64,000 nt of DNA from Microbacterium maritypicum (GTDB lineage Bacteria > Actinomycetota > Actinomycetes > Actinomycetales > Microbacteriaceae): the NCBI RefSeq assembly GCF_008868125.1, contig NZ_WAAQ01000003.1, positions 357,539-421,538 on the forward strand, given 5' to 3'. The position numbers and the translations under genes were made by a program. This document shows positions 44,654-54,500 of this stretch, piece after piece. Numbering within the stretch: position 1 is the stretch's first letter; every line of letters starts with the position of its first letter. The notes beneath the pieces are model-generated. The model was not told the DNA's origin. It worked only from the letters and a program-made list of their open reading frames with translations, and did no database searches.

Positions 44654-45521
44654 CCCCCCTCCCCCGGACGGGTGCGCGGCGGCGGGCGCGCCAGGAGGCG
44701 TGGGCGAGCAGCCCGACCCCCAGTACGGCGGCCACCAGGGCGGTGAGCACGTTCGCTTTCAGCCCGCCGGCGAGCAGCTCGGTGGGATCCAGCCGGATGG
44801 ACTCCAGCACCGCCCGCCCCGCCCCGTACCACAGCAGGTACACGCCCAGACTCCGCCCGGCGCCCAGCGTGATCCGGCCGTGCCGGCGGCGGTGCTGCTC
44901 GAGCAGCACGATCACGGCGGCGCCGGCCAGGTTCCACAGCAGCTCGTACAGGAACAGCGGATGAAACAGGGTCCCCGCCGGGGTCCCCGGCGGGATCGCG
45001 GGGGCTGAGGGGTCGATCTGCAGCCCCCACGGTAAGGTGGTGGGCGGGCCGAACAGCTCCTGGTTGAAGTAGTTCCCCAGCCGTCCCACCGCCTGGGCGA
45101 CCAGCATCCCCGGCGCGAGCGCGTCCAGGAACAGCAGCACCGGGATCCCGGCGCGACGGGTGCCGATCACAATCCCGACCAGCCCGCCCAGGATCGCACC
45201 GAAGATTGCGATCCCGCCTTCCCAGATGTAGAGCACCCGCCACAGGTCCGCGCCAGGGAAGAAGTAGTCGCCGGGATGGGTGAGCACATGGTAGATCCGG
45301 GCGCCGAGGATCCCGAACGGCACCGCCCACATCGCCACATCCACCACGACCCCGGCCGGGTGCCCGACCGCCCGCAGCCGACGGCCGGTGATCAGCACCG
45401 CCAGCACGATCCCGGCCAGGATCGCCAGCGCGTAGAACCGGATCTGGAACGGACCGACCTGAACGAAGCTGATCCCCGGGCTCGGGATCAGCGCCGGAGC
45501 CACAATGAGGAGTGCGTCCAT
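44631..45521 (-). CDS. lgt: prolipoprotein diacylglyceryl transferase Lgt
   Basis: The 296-residue protein has seven membrane helices and the Lgt signature GRLGNYFNQELFG. It adds the diacylglyceryl group to the lipobox Cys. It is a second copy candidate, since the chromosome normally carries one near trpC or similar genes. The ATG forms a TGATG overlap with the M23 peptidase stop. Confidence 0.93.
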   Translation of the reverse strand: MDALLIVAPALIPSPGISFVQVGPFQIRFYALAILAGIVLAVLITGRRLRAVGHPAGVVVDVAMWAVPFGILGARIYHVLTHPGDYFFPGADLWRVLYIWEGGIAIFGAILGGLVGIVIGTRRAGIPVLLFLDALAPGMLVAQAVGRLGNYFNQELFGPPTTLPWGLQIDPSAPAIPPGTPAGTLFHPLFLYELLWNLAGAAVIVLLEQHRRRHGRITLGAGRSLGVYLLWYGAGRAVLESIRLDPTELLAGGLKANVLTALVAAVLGVGLLAHASWRARRRAPVRGRGDARVDPQ

Positions 45522-46363
45522 CAGGGCCTCACCCTCGCCGGAAGCCACGCCAGCGGGTCCACCGCTTCGCCTCCGGTGCGGATCTCGAAGTGCAGGTGTG
45601 CGCCGAAGCTGCGTCCACTGTCCCCGACCCGGCCGACCATCTGCCCCACCCGCACGGTCTGTCCCGGGGTCAGGGCGAGGGACCCTTCCCGTATGTGCGC
45701 GTACGCGCTTTCCACGACCTGCCCGTCGATCTCGTGCCGGATCACCACGTACACCCCGTACGCGCCGCCCTGCTCCGTCGCGGTGGTGACCACCCCGTCG
45801 GCGATCGCCTGGATCGGGGTGCCGATCCCGGGGGTCATGTCCAGTCCGGCATGGAAATTTGAGCAGGACGGGCATGGCGGGGTGCGGTACCCGAACGTGC
45901 TGCTGATCGGCACTCCCACGGTGAACGGCCACTGCACCGCCGATGCCGGGTCGTTGGTGAACGTGTCCGCGGTGTGCGCGTACGACTCGGTCCCGACGGG
46001 GGCGGTCACCGCCACCGTGTAGTCCCCGCGCACCATCACCGTCCCGGTGACGGTGTCGGGGGTGGTGAACGACTGGGCGCGCACCGGGGTGCGGGTCGCC
46101 TCGACGGCGAACACCGGCTCCGGCGTCAACGGGATCAGCAACGGCAGTCCGGCGATCGACGCGACCGGGAGCATCACCGCGCCGGCGAGCATCCGGGATC
46201 GGGTGAGCGTGCGGCGCGGCGCGTGTCGAGGTGTCCGGGCGGCACGGGTGGGCCGACGGCGTCGATCGCGTCGCGTCTGGACGGGTGGGGAAGACAGGGC
46301 GGCTCTCGCCGCACGGCGCGTTCCGGTACCGGGAGTCGGGGTGGAGGGGGCGGGTTCGGGCAT
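45521..46363 (-). CDS. M23/LytM-type metallopeptidase, secreted
   Basis: The 280-residue protein has a long basic N-terminus with a signal-anchor (about 55-85) and a C-terminal LytM domain with HAGLD, HIREGSL and AHLHFE zinc ligands. It would cut or bind peptidoglycan cross-bridges. The ATG follows AGGAAAG. It heads the minus operon to lgt, resB, ccsB, resA and ccdA, with the DUF6153-like gene 223 bases upstream. Confidence 0.88.
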   Translation of the reverse strand: MPEPAPSTPTPGTGTRRAARAALSSPPVQTRRDRRRRPTRAARTPRHAPRRTLTRSRMLAGAVMLPVASIAGLPLLIPLTPEPVFAVEATRTPVRAQSFTTPDTVTGTVMVRGDYTVAVTAPVGTESYAHTADTFTNDPASAVQWPFTVGVPISSTFGYRTPPCPSCSNFHAGLDMTPGIGTPIQAIADGVVTTATEQGGAYGVYVVIRHEIDGQVVESAYAHIREGSLALTPGQTVRVGQMVGRVGDSGRSFGAHLHFEIRTGGEAVDPLAWLPARVRP

Positions 46364-46586
46364 ACAAGACTTTCCTGGATGAGGGGGACGATGAAGGTGC
46401 GCACGGTCGCCGTCACACGGTCCAACCGGGAGCCGCGGCCCGGAGTGCACGGCGAGAATCCGGGATCGGATCACCCATGGCGCTGCCGCAGACGGGTCGC
46501 GCTCGCCTGCGGGCCGCACATCGTGGACCGTCGGCGACATCACGCGCCGGCGGCGGCTCAGGCGGCGGGCGCGGGCGGGGTGCTGA
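46364..46586. other. spacer without clear gene
   Basis: Nothing is recognised in these 223 bases between the DUF6153-like protein B and the M23 peptidase. Short ORFs are chance or antisense. A separate promoter for the biogenesis operon may lie here. Confidence 0.4.
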
Positions 46587-47051
46587 TCAGGTGCGGCTGA
46601 TCGACAGCACGATCAGGGAGGGCCGCAGAAGAGGCGACCCGGACGTGAACGAGCTCGACCTGCCGGGGAGGGATCGCAGCCACGCCAGCAGCGACATCCA
46701 CCCGTCCCGGGCCGGGAGCACCAGGATGAGCAGGGTCAGCAACGCGAGCAGACACGTCACGGCAGCGAAAGCATGAGACGTCCCGCAGACCGTCTCATCG
46801 CACGAGGGCGTCACCACCCCGCTGACCAGGACATCAGCGGCGGCATCGGGGGCCGCAACGACTGCGGAGGCGGACACGACAGTGCCCGCCTGGTCCTCTT
46901 CCAGACTCAGCGAATGCATCGCAAGCAGCCCCGCGATGATCGCGGTCACCGCGGCCAGGTAGAACCACAGGGCACGCCGGGACCCGAGTGCCCGCCGTCG
47001 CGCCACCACCTGGTTCACCGTCGACGCCCCTTCCTCGATCACGCCCAGCAT
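46587..47051 (-). CDS. DUF6153-like small membrane protein B
   Basis: The ATG at 47051 gives 154 residues: a transmembrane segment with LLAMHSL (about 28-47), an outer region with two Cys (TPSCDETVCGTSHAF), a second helix (about 88-108) and the tail RPSLIVLSISRT. It is divergent from protein C across CsoR-type operator 3 and could head the operon that continues to the M23/lgt/ccs genes. Metal handling is inferred from the context. Confidence 0.7.
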   Translation of the reverse strand: MLGVIEEGASTVNQVVARRRALGSRRALWFYLAAVTAIIAGLLAMHSLSLEEDQAGTVVSASAVVAAPDAAADVLVSGVVTPSCDETVCGTSHAFAAVTCLLALLTLLILVLPARDGWMSLLAWLRSLPGRSSSFTSGSPLLRPSLIVLSISRT

Positions 47052-47080
47052 ACCCCGGGCGGGTAGCCATCCCCGAAGCG

Positions 47081-47110
47081 ATACCCATCCTGGATACCCC
47101 GGATGGGTAT
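47081..47110. promoter_or_regulatory. CsoR-type operator 3 (long palindrome)
   Basis: ATACCCATCC (47081-47090) and GGATGGGTAT (47101-47110) form a perfect 10-bp inverted repeat with a 10-base spacer. Within it, ATACCCCGGATGGGTAT (47094-47110) is an exact match to ATACCC-N5-GGGTAT, and the left part (47081-47097) is a weaker second copy. It separates the divergent DUF6153-like genes and can serve both long operons. Confidence 0.82.
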
Positions 47111-47206
47111 ATGCTGAGTGGTAGGGGGCACCCGCTCCCGTGCGTGGTGTTCTGACCGTGTCGCGGAGGCAAGGCACCGCTACCCTGGACGGGAAGGAGG
47201 TCGGTC

Positions 47207-47677
47207 GTGAACGTGATTCGCTCGCACGCGCGTCTGACCCCCGGGGTGCGACGGCTCCTGCTGGCCGCTCCGATCGCCCTGGCGATCATCACCGGGCTGC
47301 TGTCCATGCACATCCTGACCGGTTCCCACCAGCCCGCCCTGGCATCAGAGACCAGCGCGATGAGCACGCACAGCCAGGTCGGCTCCGCACCAGCCGCCGC
47401 CGACGATACGCCGATGACCGCAGCTGCGGCGGAGGGCGCTGGAGGGCATTGCCAGGACGGGTGCGGCAGCCCTGCGGGGATGCCGGATCACTCGATGCTG
47501 ATGATGGTGTGCGTGCTGGCGCTGCTGGCCGCGGTGATCGTCCTGCTCGCCCCGACGTCCCGTGCCCTTCTCACATACGCCGTAGCCCGCTCGCGCTCCC
47601 ATACCCGGACTCTGCTGGTCGGATTGCCGCATCCCCGCCCGCCTTCACTGCTTGTCCTGTCCATCAGTCGCACCTGA
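47207..47677 (+). CDS. DUF6153-like small membrane protein C
   Basis: The 156-residue protein starts at GTG after GGGAAGGAGG. It has a transmembrane segment with GLLSMHIL (about 20-38), an outer region with GHCQDGCGSPAG and DHSMLMMVC, a second helix (about 97-115) and the tail PPSLLVLSISRT. Met, His and Cys residues fit Cu(I) binding. It heads the plus operon with DUF305, the F510_1955-like protein, phosphoketolase, the CPD ATPase and the second oxidase. Confidence 0.72.
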   Translation: MNVIRSHARLTPGVRRLLLAAPIALAIITGLLSMHILTGSHQPALASETSAMSTHSQVGSAPAAADDTPMTAAAAEGAGGHCQDGCGSPAGMPDHSMLMMVCVLALLAAVIVLLAPTSRALLTYAVARSRSHTRTLLVGLPHPRPPSLLVLSISRT

Positions 47678-47777
47678 TTCCGCCTGAACCCCGGCGACCC
47701 TTGCCGGGGATGCTGCACCCTGCCCTCCCGGGCACTGAATCAGACCCTCACCGACTGAATAGACAAGGACACCCCTG

Positions 47778-48392
47778 ATGCGTTTTCGTACTCTCACGCT
47801 GACCGCCGGCGCCCTGGCCACCGTGCTCGTGCTCGCCGGCTGCGCCCCCACCGACGGCACCATGCCCGGCATGGACCACGGACCCGGGGGGATGACCAGC
47901 ACCGCCCCCTCCCAGTCCGCCGCCGCGTTCAACGCCGCGGACGAGATGTTCGTGACCATGATGATCCCGCACCACCAGCAGGCCATCGAGATGGCCGATC
48001 AGATCCTCGCGAAAGACGGCATCGACGAGCGAGTCGTCTCCCTCGCCGAGCAGATCAAGGCCGCACAGGACCCGGAGATCCAGACCATGAAGGGCTGGCT
48101 TCAGGAGTGGGGCGTCCCGTACGACGACTCCATGTCCGGGATGGACGGCATGGACATGGGCGGCGGGATGATGTCGGAGGACGACATGGCCGCTCTGGAT
48201 GCCGCGACCGGGGTCGAGGCGACCCGCCTGTTCCTGAACGGCATGATCGCTCACCACCAGGGCGCCGTGACGATGGCGCAGTCGGTGCTCACCGACGGAC
48301 AGAACCCGGACGTGGCCGCCCTCGCGCAGCAGATCATCGACGGGCAGACCGCCGAGATCACCACGATGCAGGACATCCTCGCCACCCTCTGA
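47778..48392 (+). CDS. DUF305 copper-island lipoprotein
   Basis: The 204-residue lipoprotein (LVLAGC, Cys22) has two halves of ferritin-like helical DUF305 type with MIPHHQQAIEMA and MIAHHQGAVTMA, plus a Met/His/Gly-rich linker (MPGMDHGPGGM; MSGMDGMDMGGGMM). DUF305 proteins are frequent in copper operons and the HH-Q and Met clusters suit Cu binding. It is 100 bases after protein C. Confidence 0.9.
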   Translation: MRFRTLTLTAGALATVLVLAGCAPTDGTMPGMDHGPGGMTSTAPSQSAAAFNAADEMFVTMMIPHHQQAIEMADQILAKDGIDERVVSLAEQIKAAQDPEIQTMKGWLQEWGVPYDDSMSGMDGMDMGGGMMSEDDMAALDAATGVEATRLFLNGMIAHHQGAVTMAQSVLTDGQNPDVAALAQQIIDGQTAEITTMQDILATL

Positions 48393-48509
48393 CCCGGTAC
48401 CCCTCGGACGGGACCCGCGCTCCCGATGCCGGTCCCGTCCGAGGCCCCACCCTCGACCCCTGTGCGGTCACCGGTATCCGGCGTACCCGCACGGAAAGGA
48501 CCTCCGTTC

Positions 48510-49370
48510 ATGATCTCTCCCACCACCCGCAGACTGGCGATCACGGCCACCGTCACCGTCGCGCTGCTGCTCACGGGCTGCAGCACCACCCCTGCGGAGC
48601 CCGATGCCCCCGCGAGCACCGCGGCCGGGTTCGGGCATGTGCACGGCATCGTCGACGCCGGTGACAGCACCGTGCTGCTGGGCACCCACACCGGCCTGTA
48701 CACGCTGGGCGAGGACGGCACCGTCACCGGCCCGGTCGGTGGCATCGACCTGGACGCGATGGGACTGACCGCTACCGGTGACACCCTCTACGCGTCCGGG
48801 CACCCCGGCCCGTCCACCCCGGCGGAGCTCGGCGCCCCCAACCTCGGCATCATCCGCAGCCTCGACGCCGGCGCCTCGTGGGAACCGGTCGCGTTCACCG
48901 GGGAAGAGGACTTCCACGTCCTCACCGTCACCGGCGACGGCACCCTGTACGGGATCGGATCCTCCCGCCCGCTGCTGCGCACCAGCAGCGACGGCGGGCA
49001 GAGTTGGGCGGACGGTGCCGAGCTGCCCGCCGTCGACCTGGCCGCCGCGACCGACGGCACCCTGTACGCCGCCACCCAGGACGGGCTGCAGCACAGCACC
49101 GACGGTGGCGCCACCTTCACCCCGGCGCCGGACGCGCCAGTGCTGTACCTGGTGGAGACCGACCCAACCGGTGGGGTGGTCGGAGTGGACACCGACGGGA
49201 CGTTGCGACGCCTAGTCGGCACCGGCTGGGAGAACGTCGGCACCACCACGGGAACCGTCCAAGCCCTCGGGGTCACCGGGGACGGTGCGATCGTCCTGGT
49301 CGATGACCGCGGCGTGGTCTGGATCCGCGACACCACCGCCACCGTTCTCATCCCGGCGGCAACACCATGA
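48510..49370 (+). CDS. F510_1955-like beta-propeller lipoprotein
   Basis: The 286-residue lipoprotein (LLLTGC, Cys24) continues into BNR/sialidase-like repeats ([19 protein letters not shown] and related Asp-box units), with HVHGI near the start. This is the family annotated F510_1955 glycosylhydrolase, often seen in copper clusters; glycosidase activity is not shown. The ATG follows GGAAAGGA. Confidence 0.82.
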   Translation: MISPTTRRLAITATVTVALLLTGCSTTPAEPDAPASTAAGFGHVHGIVDAGDSTVLLGTHTGLYTLGEDGTVTGPVGGIDLDAMGLTATGDTLYASGHPGPSTPAELGAPNLGIIRSLDAGASWEPVAFTGEEDFHVLTVTGDGTLYGIGSSRPLLRTSSDGGQSWADGAELPAVDLAAATDGTLYAATQDGLQHSTDGGATFTPAPDAPVLYLVETDPTGGVVGVDTDGTLRRLVGTGWENVGTTTGTVQALGVTGDGAIVLVDDRGVVWIRDTTATVLIPAATP

Positions 49371-49428
49371 CCACCGTCATTCGCACCTGGCGCGACCCGA
49401 GCGACCGCGGATCGGAAGGAGACCGACC

Positions 49429-51882
49429 ATGACCCCCACACCGGCACCCCCCGCGTGGGCGCACCGCACCACTGATGCCACCGCCGAGCAGTTGGCGGCG
49501 GTGGATGCGTGGTGGCGGGCGGCGAACTATCTGAGCATCGGCCAGATCTACCTGCAGGGTAACCCGCTGCTGCGCCACCGCCTCAGCCGGGACGACATCA
49601 AGCCGCGGCTGCTGGGCCATTGGGGCACCACCCCGGGCCTGAACTTCCTCTACGCCCACCTGAACCGCGCCATCCGCGACCGCGACCTGAACACCCTGTA
49701 CGTGACCGGGCCCGGGCACGGCGGACCCGGCATGGTCGCCAACGCCTACCTCGACGGCACCTACACCGAACGCTACCCGGGCATCGACCGCACCGAAGAG
49801 GGGCTGCGGGCGCTGTTCCGGCAGTTCTCCTTCCCGGGCGGGATCCCCTCGCACGCGTCCCCGGAAACGCCCGGGTCGATCAACGAGGGCGGGGAGCTGG
49901 GCTACTCCCTCGTGCACGCCTACGGGGCCGCGTTCGACAACCCCGACCTGCTGGTCGCCTGCGTGATCGGTGACGGGGAGGCGGAGACCGGGCCGCTGGC
50001 GACCGCGTGGCACGGCAACAAGTTCCTCAACCCCGCCCATGACGGGGTGGTGCTGCCGATCCTGCATCTGAACGGGTACAAGATCGCCAACCCGACCGTG
50101 CTGTCCCGCATCCCCGAGGAAGAGCTGGTCGCGCTGCTGCGCGGCTACGGCCATCACCCCCACGTCGTCACGGTCGGCTTCGATGGCGAGACCCCGCAGG
50201 AGTCCCACGCGACGTTCGCGGCGGTCCTGGATGCGGTGCTGGATGAGATCGCGGACATCAAGGCCGCCGCGGCGGCCGGGACGCTGGAGGGGCGGCCGGC
50301 GTGGCCGGCGATCGTGCTGCGCAGCCCGAAGGGGTGGACCTGCCCGAAGATCATCGACGGTCTGCCGGTGGAGGGCACCTGGCGGGCACACCAGGTGCCG
50401 CTCGCCGAGGTCCGCGACAATCCCGAGCACCTGCGGATCCTCGAGGACTGGCTGGCGTCCTACCGCCCGCACGAGCTGTTCGACGTGACCGGCGCCCCCC
50501 GCCCGGCCACGGTCGCGATCGCCCCGGACGGGGATCGGCGGATGAGCGCGAACCCGGCCGGCAACGGCGGACAACTCACCGTCCCGCTGCGGCTCCCGGA
50601 CTTCCACAAGCCCGCGCAGCCGGTCGACCCGGCCGAGCGGGGTGCGGGAACCGGGGAAGCGACCCGCGTGCTGGGCGAGTGGCTGGCGGGGGTGATCCGG
50701 GACAACCCGGACAACTTCCGCATCTTCGGCCCGGACGAGACCGCCTCCAACCGGCTCGCCCCACCCGTCTACCAGGCCACCGGCAAGCAGTGGAACGCGG
50801 CCGTGGAGCCCGTCGACGAGCACCTGGCCCCGACTGGGCGGGTGATGGAGGTGCTCAGCGAGCACCAGTGCCAGGGCTGGCTCGAGGGCTACGTCCTTAC
50901 CGGCCGGCATGGGCTGTTCAACTGCTACGAGGCGTTCACCCACATCGTCGACTCGATGTTCAACCAGCACGCCAAATGGCTCGAAGCGGCCCGGGAGGTG
51001 TCGTGGCGGGACCCGATCCCGAGCTTCAACTACCTGCTCTCCAGCCACGTCTGGCGGCAGGACCACAACGGGTTCTCTCACCAGGACCCCGGGTTCATCG
51101 ACCTCGCCCTGAACAAGAGCCCCGACATCGTCCGCGTCTACCTGCCGTTCGACGCGAACACGCTGCTGTCCACCTACGACCACTGCCTGCGCTCGGCCGG
51201 GTACATCAACGTCGTCGTCGCCGGGAAGCAGCCCGCCCCGCAGTGGCTGACGATGGACGAGGCGATCGAGCACTGCACCCGCGGGCTCGGGATCCTGCCG
51301 TGGGCGGGCACCGAAACCGAAGGCACCGAGCCGGATGTGGTGCTCGCCGCCGCCGGCGACGTCCCCACCCTCGAGACCCTCGCCGCGGCGGCGCTGCTGC
51401 GCGAGCACATCCCCGACCTGAGAGTGCGGGTGGTGAACGTGGTCGACCTGACCCGGCTGCAATCCGAGGACCAGCACCCGCACGGTCTCCCGGACCGGGA
51501 GTTCGATGCGATCTTCACTCCCGACAAGCCGGTGATCTTCGCCTACCACGGCTACCCGTGGCTGATCCACCGACTCACCTACAAGCGCGCCGGGCACCAG
51601 AACCTGCACGTGCACGGCTTCCAGGAGCGCGGCACCACCACGACCCCGTTCGACATGGTCATGCTCAACGACCTCGACCGGTACCGGCTCGCGATCGACG
51701 TCCTCGACCACGTCCCGGGCCTCGCCGCCCGCCACGCCGGCCTGCGGCAGGAGCTGCAGGACGCCCGCCTGCACGCCCGCGCCCACACCCGCGAGCACGG
51801 CACCGACATCCCCGCCGTCGCCGACTGGCAATGGCCCCACCCCGACACCACCGACCCCACCCTCGGGAAGGAACCGAAATGA
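49429..51882 (+). CDS. xfp: xylulose-5-phosphate/fructose-6-phosphate phosphoketolase
   Basis: The 817-residue thiamine-diphosphate enzyme splits xylulose 5-phosphate (or fructose 6-phosphate) with phosphate into acetyl phosphate and a shorter sugar phosphate. It has GPGHGGPG, the cofactor motif [14 protein letters not shown], and [11 protein letters not shown]. The length is normal. It follows the F510_1955-like gene and its stop overlaps the next ATPase start (ATGA). Its presence in a copper operon is odd: the pathway avoids Fe-S-dependent steps that copper damages, which is an inference. Confidence 0.95.
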   Translation: MTPTPAPPAWAHRTTDATAEQLAAVDAWWRAANYLSIGQIYLQGNPLLRHRLSRDDIKPRLLGHWGTTPGLNFLYAHLNRAIRDRDLNTLYVTGPGHGGPGMVANAYLDGTYTERYPGIDRTEEGLRALFRQFSFPGGIPSHASPETPGSINEGGELGYSLVHAYGAAFDNPDLLVACVIGDGEAETGPLATAWHGNKFLNPAHDGVVLPILHLNGYKIANPTVLSRIPEEELVALLRGYGHHPHVVTVGFDGETPQESHATFAAVLDAVLDEIADIKAAAAAGTLEGRPAWPAIVLRSPKGWTCPKIIDGLPVEGTWRAHQVPLAEVRDNPEHLRILEDWLASYRPHELFDVTGAPRPATVAIAPDGDRRMSANPAGNGGQLTVPLRLPDFHKPAQPVDPAERGAGTGEATRVLGEWLAGVIRDNPDNFRIFGPDETASNRLAPPVYQATGKQWNAAVEPVDEHLAPTGRVMEVLSEHQCQGWLEGYVLTGRHGLFNCYEAFTHIVDSMFNQHAKWLEAAREVSWRDPIPSFNYLLSSHVWRQDHNGFSHQDPGFIDLALNKSPDIVRVYLPFDANTLLSTYDHCLRSAGYINVVVAGKQPAPQWLTMDEAIEHCTRGLGILPWAGTETEGTEPDVVLAAAGDVPTLETLAAAALLREHIPDLRVRVVNVVDLTRLQSEDQHPHGLPDREFDAIFTPDKPVIFAYHGYPWLIHRLTYKRAGHQNLHVHGFQERGTTTTPFDMVMLNDLDRYRLAIDVLDHVPGLAARHAGLRQELQDARLHARAHTREHGTDIPAVADWQWPHPDTTDPTLGKEPK

Positions 51883-54500
51883 GCGACACCAGAACCGTGA
51901 CCCTGCAGGTCAGCGGCATGATCCGCGCGACCTCCAAGAACGTCACCGAAGCCCACCTGAGCCGACAACCCGGAGTGATCGCCGTGGACGCGAACCCGGT
52001 CTCACAGACCGCGACCGTCACCTACGACCCCGAGACCACCTCGGTCGCCCACCTCCAGCAATGGGTCATCGACTGCGGGTATCACTGCGCCGGCCAGTCC
52101 GTCCCCGACCATATCTGCGACCCCGTGCACGACCCGCACGACGAGGGTGCGCACGACCACAGCGCCCACCACGGCCCCGCAGCTGAGGGCGCACAAGAAC
52201 CGCACGCGAGTCACGACGCGCACGAGGGCCACACGGATGCCACGGGTCACGCCAGCCACGCGGGCCATAAGGGTCCTGCGGGCTATCACGACGACCCCGT
52301 CCACGACCACGCCGCTGGCCACGACCACACGCACGCCCCGTCGGCGACGGCGGATGACGGTGAGCATGCCGGTCACCACGTCGAGCACGCCGGTCACACC
52401 GCGGCCGCGGGTGGGCACGATCATGGTGCAGCGTCGGGTCACAGTGCGCAGGAGATGATGGGCCACGGTGGGCATCACGGCGGGATGTCGATGGACGCGA
52501 TGATCCGCGACATGCGCAACCGGTTCCTGGTCGCGCTGATCCTGTCGATCCCGATCACCCTGTGGTCTCCGATCGGGCGGGAGGTGATCGGATTCGAGGT
52601 GCCGGCACCGTTCGGGCTGCGCGATGACGTGTTCATGCTGATCCTGTCGCTGCCGGTGATCTTCTACTCGGCGTGGATCTTCTTCGACGGCGCCTACCGG
52701 GCGCTGCGCGCGAAGACCCTCGACATGATGGTGCTCGTCGCAGTCGGTGTCGGCGCCGGCTGGCTGTACTCCCTCGCGGTCACCCTCACCGGCGGCGGTG
52801 AAGTGTTCTACGAAGCCGCCACGGTGCTTGCCACCTTCGTGCTGCTGGGGCATTGGGTGGAGATGCGCGCCCGCGGCGGCGCGAACGACGCCATCCGCAC
52901 CCTCCTGGAGCTCGCACCCTCGCAGGCGGTCGTGATCCGTGACGGGCAGGAGGTCGAGATCCCCACCAGCGAGGTCGTCCCGGGGGATCTGATGCTGGTG
53001 CGGCCGGGGGCGAAGATCCCCACCGACGGTGTCGTGGAATCCGGAGAGTCCGAGGTGGACGAGTCGATGGTCACCGGCGAGTCCATGCCGGTGGACAAAG
53101 CGCCCGGGTCGGAGGTGATCGGAGCGACCGTGAACACCGTCGGCACCCTCCGCGTCACAGCCACCAAAGTCGGCTCGGACACGGCGTTGGCGCAGATCGT
53201 GAAGCTCGTGCAGGAGGCGCAGAACTCCAAAGCCCCCGGGCAGCGCCTCGCCGACCGGGCAGCGTTCTGGCTCGTCCTGGTCGCCCTGATCGGCGGCACC
53301 CTCACCTTCCTGGTGTGGCTGCTCGCCGGCGCTGCAATCCCGATGGCGATCCTGTTCGCTATCACCGTCGTCGTCATCACCTGCCCCGACGCGCTCGGCC
53401 TCGCCACCCCGACGGCGATCATGGTCGGCACCGGGCTCGGCGCGAAACGGGGCGTGTTGTTCAAGAACGCCTCCGGGATCGAAACCGCCGCCCACATCGA
53501 CACGGTCGTGTTCGACAAGACCGGCACCCTCACCAAGGGGGAGCCGGAGGTCACCGACTACATCCCCGTCGGCGGCGACGAGCTCGAGACTCTCTCCCTC
53601 GCGGTCGCGTTGGAGCGGGAATCCGAGCATCCTCTGGCGAAAGCGATCGTGAATTACGCCGACGCCCGCGACATCCCCCGTCGCACCGCGACCGCGTTCC
53701 GAAACGTCACCGGGCAGGGCGCGATCGCCACCGTCGACGGTCGACAGGTCGTCCTCGGCAACCCGCGCCTTCTCACCGGGGAGGGGATCGACATCAGCGG
53801 GGTGCAGGCCGCTCAGCAGGACCTGGCTGGGTCCGGCCGCACCGCGATCCTGTTCGCCGTGGACGGGCAAGTCGCCGGGATCATCGGTCTCGCCGACGCA
53901 CCCCGGGACACCGCAAAGACCGCGATCGACGCTCTCCACGAGCAGGGCGTCGAGGTCGCAATGCTCACCGGGGACAACAAGCCCACCGCCGACCGGATCG
54001 CCGCTCTCCTCGGCATCGACACCGTGATCGCGGATGTGCTCCCCGAGGACAAGTCCGCGAAGGTCGCCGAGCTGCAGAAGACGGGCAAGAAGGTCGCGAT
54101 GGTCGGCGACGGCGTCAACGACGCCCCCGCCCTCGCCCAGGCCGACCTCGGCATCGCGATCGGCGCCGGCACCGACGTCGCCATCGAGACCGCCGACGTG
54201 GTCCTGATGCGCTCGGACCCGCTCGATGTTGCGATCGCACTCAAGATCGGCAAGGGCACACTGCGAAAGATGCGGCAGAACCTGGGCTGGGCCATCGGAT
54301 ACAACGCCGCCGCCCTCCCCATCGCCGCTGGCGTGTTCTATCCGGCGTTCGGGATCATGCTGTCCCCGGAGATCGCCGCCCTGTCGATGTCCGGTTCCTC
54401 CGTGATCGTCGCCGTCAACGCCCTCCTCCTCAAGCGGCTCCGCCTGCCCGCCCAGGCGCCCGCTGCGACGACCATGCAGAAGGAGCCCGAACATGCCTGA
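51879..54500 (+). CDS. P1B-type ATPase with CPD membrane motif and altered metal domain
   Basis: The 873-residue pump has an N-terminal HMA-like fold in which GMTCxxC is replaced by GMIRATSKN (about 13-21), with Cys66, Cys70 and Cys80 further on, and then a 100-residue His/Asp/Gly-rich linker. The core is complete: TGES, membrane motif [10 protein letters not shown] (Cys502-Pro-Asp504), DKTGTLT (Asp546), SEHPLAK, TGDN and [13 protein letters not shown] is neither CPC (Cu(I)) nor CPH (CopB type). Copper remains the likely substrate from context. The ORF running in from 50301 is only a chance upstream extension. Confidence 0.9.
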   Translation: MSDTRTVTLQVSGMIRATSKNVTEAHLSRQPGVIAVDANPVSQTATVTYDPETTSVAHLQQWVIDCGYHCAGQSVPDHICDPVHDPHDEGAHDHSAHHGPAAEGAQEPHASHDAHEGHTDATGHASHAGHKGPAGYHDDPVHDHAAGHDHTHAPSATADDGEHAGHHVEHAGHTAAAGGHDHGAASGHSAQEMMGHGGHHGGMSMDAMIRDMRNRFLVALILSIPITLWSPIGREVIGFEVPAPFGLRDDVFMLILSLPVIFYSAWIFFDGAYRALRAKTLDMMVLVAVGVGAGWLYSLAVTLTGGGEVFYEAATVLATFVLLGHWVEMRARGGANDAIRTLLELAPSQAVVIRDGQEVEIPTSEVVPGDLMLVRPGAKIPTDGVVESGESEVDESMVTGESMPVDKAPGSEVIGATVNTVGTLRVTATKVGSDTALAQIVKLVQEAQNSKAPGQRLADRAAFWLVLVALIGGTLTFLVWLLAGAAIPMAILFAITVVVITCPDALGLATPTAIMVGTGLGAKRGVLFKNASGIETAAHIDTVVFDKTGTLTKGEPEVTDYIPVGGDELETLSLAVALERESEHPLAKAIVNYADARDIPRRTATAFRNVTGQGAIATVDGRQVVLGNPRLLTGEGIDISGVQAAQQDLAGSGRTAILFAVDGQVAGIIGLADAPRDTAKTAIDALHEQGVEVAMLTGDNKPTADRIAALLGIDTVIADVLPEDKSAKVAELQKTGKKVAMVGDGVNDAPALAQADLGIAIGAGTDVAIETADVVLMRSDPLDVAIALKIGKGTLRKMRQNLGWAIGYNAAALPIAAGVFYPAFGIMLSPEIAALSMSGSSVIVAVNALLLKRLRLPAQAPAATTMQKEPEHA

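Noticed and set aside
43088..44746. Long plus-strand frames across resB, ccsB and ccdA
   Set aside because: They lie antisense to genes with clear families and tight overlaps.
49348..51840. 830-codon minus-strand frame across the phosphoketolase
   Set aside because: It is the antisense shadow of a complete conserved enzyme; length comes from high GC only.
50301..51878. N-terminal extension of the CPD ATPase through the phosphoketolase gene
   Set aside because: The extension is an out-of-frame reading of xfp; the ATGA start at 51879 gives a normal HMA-like beginning.
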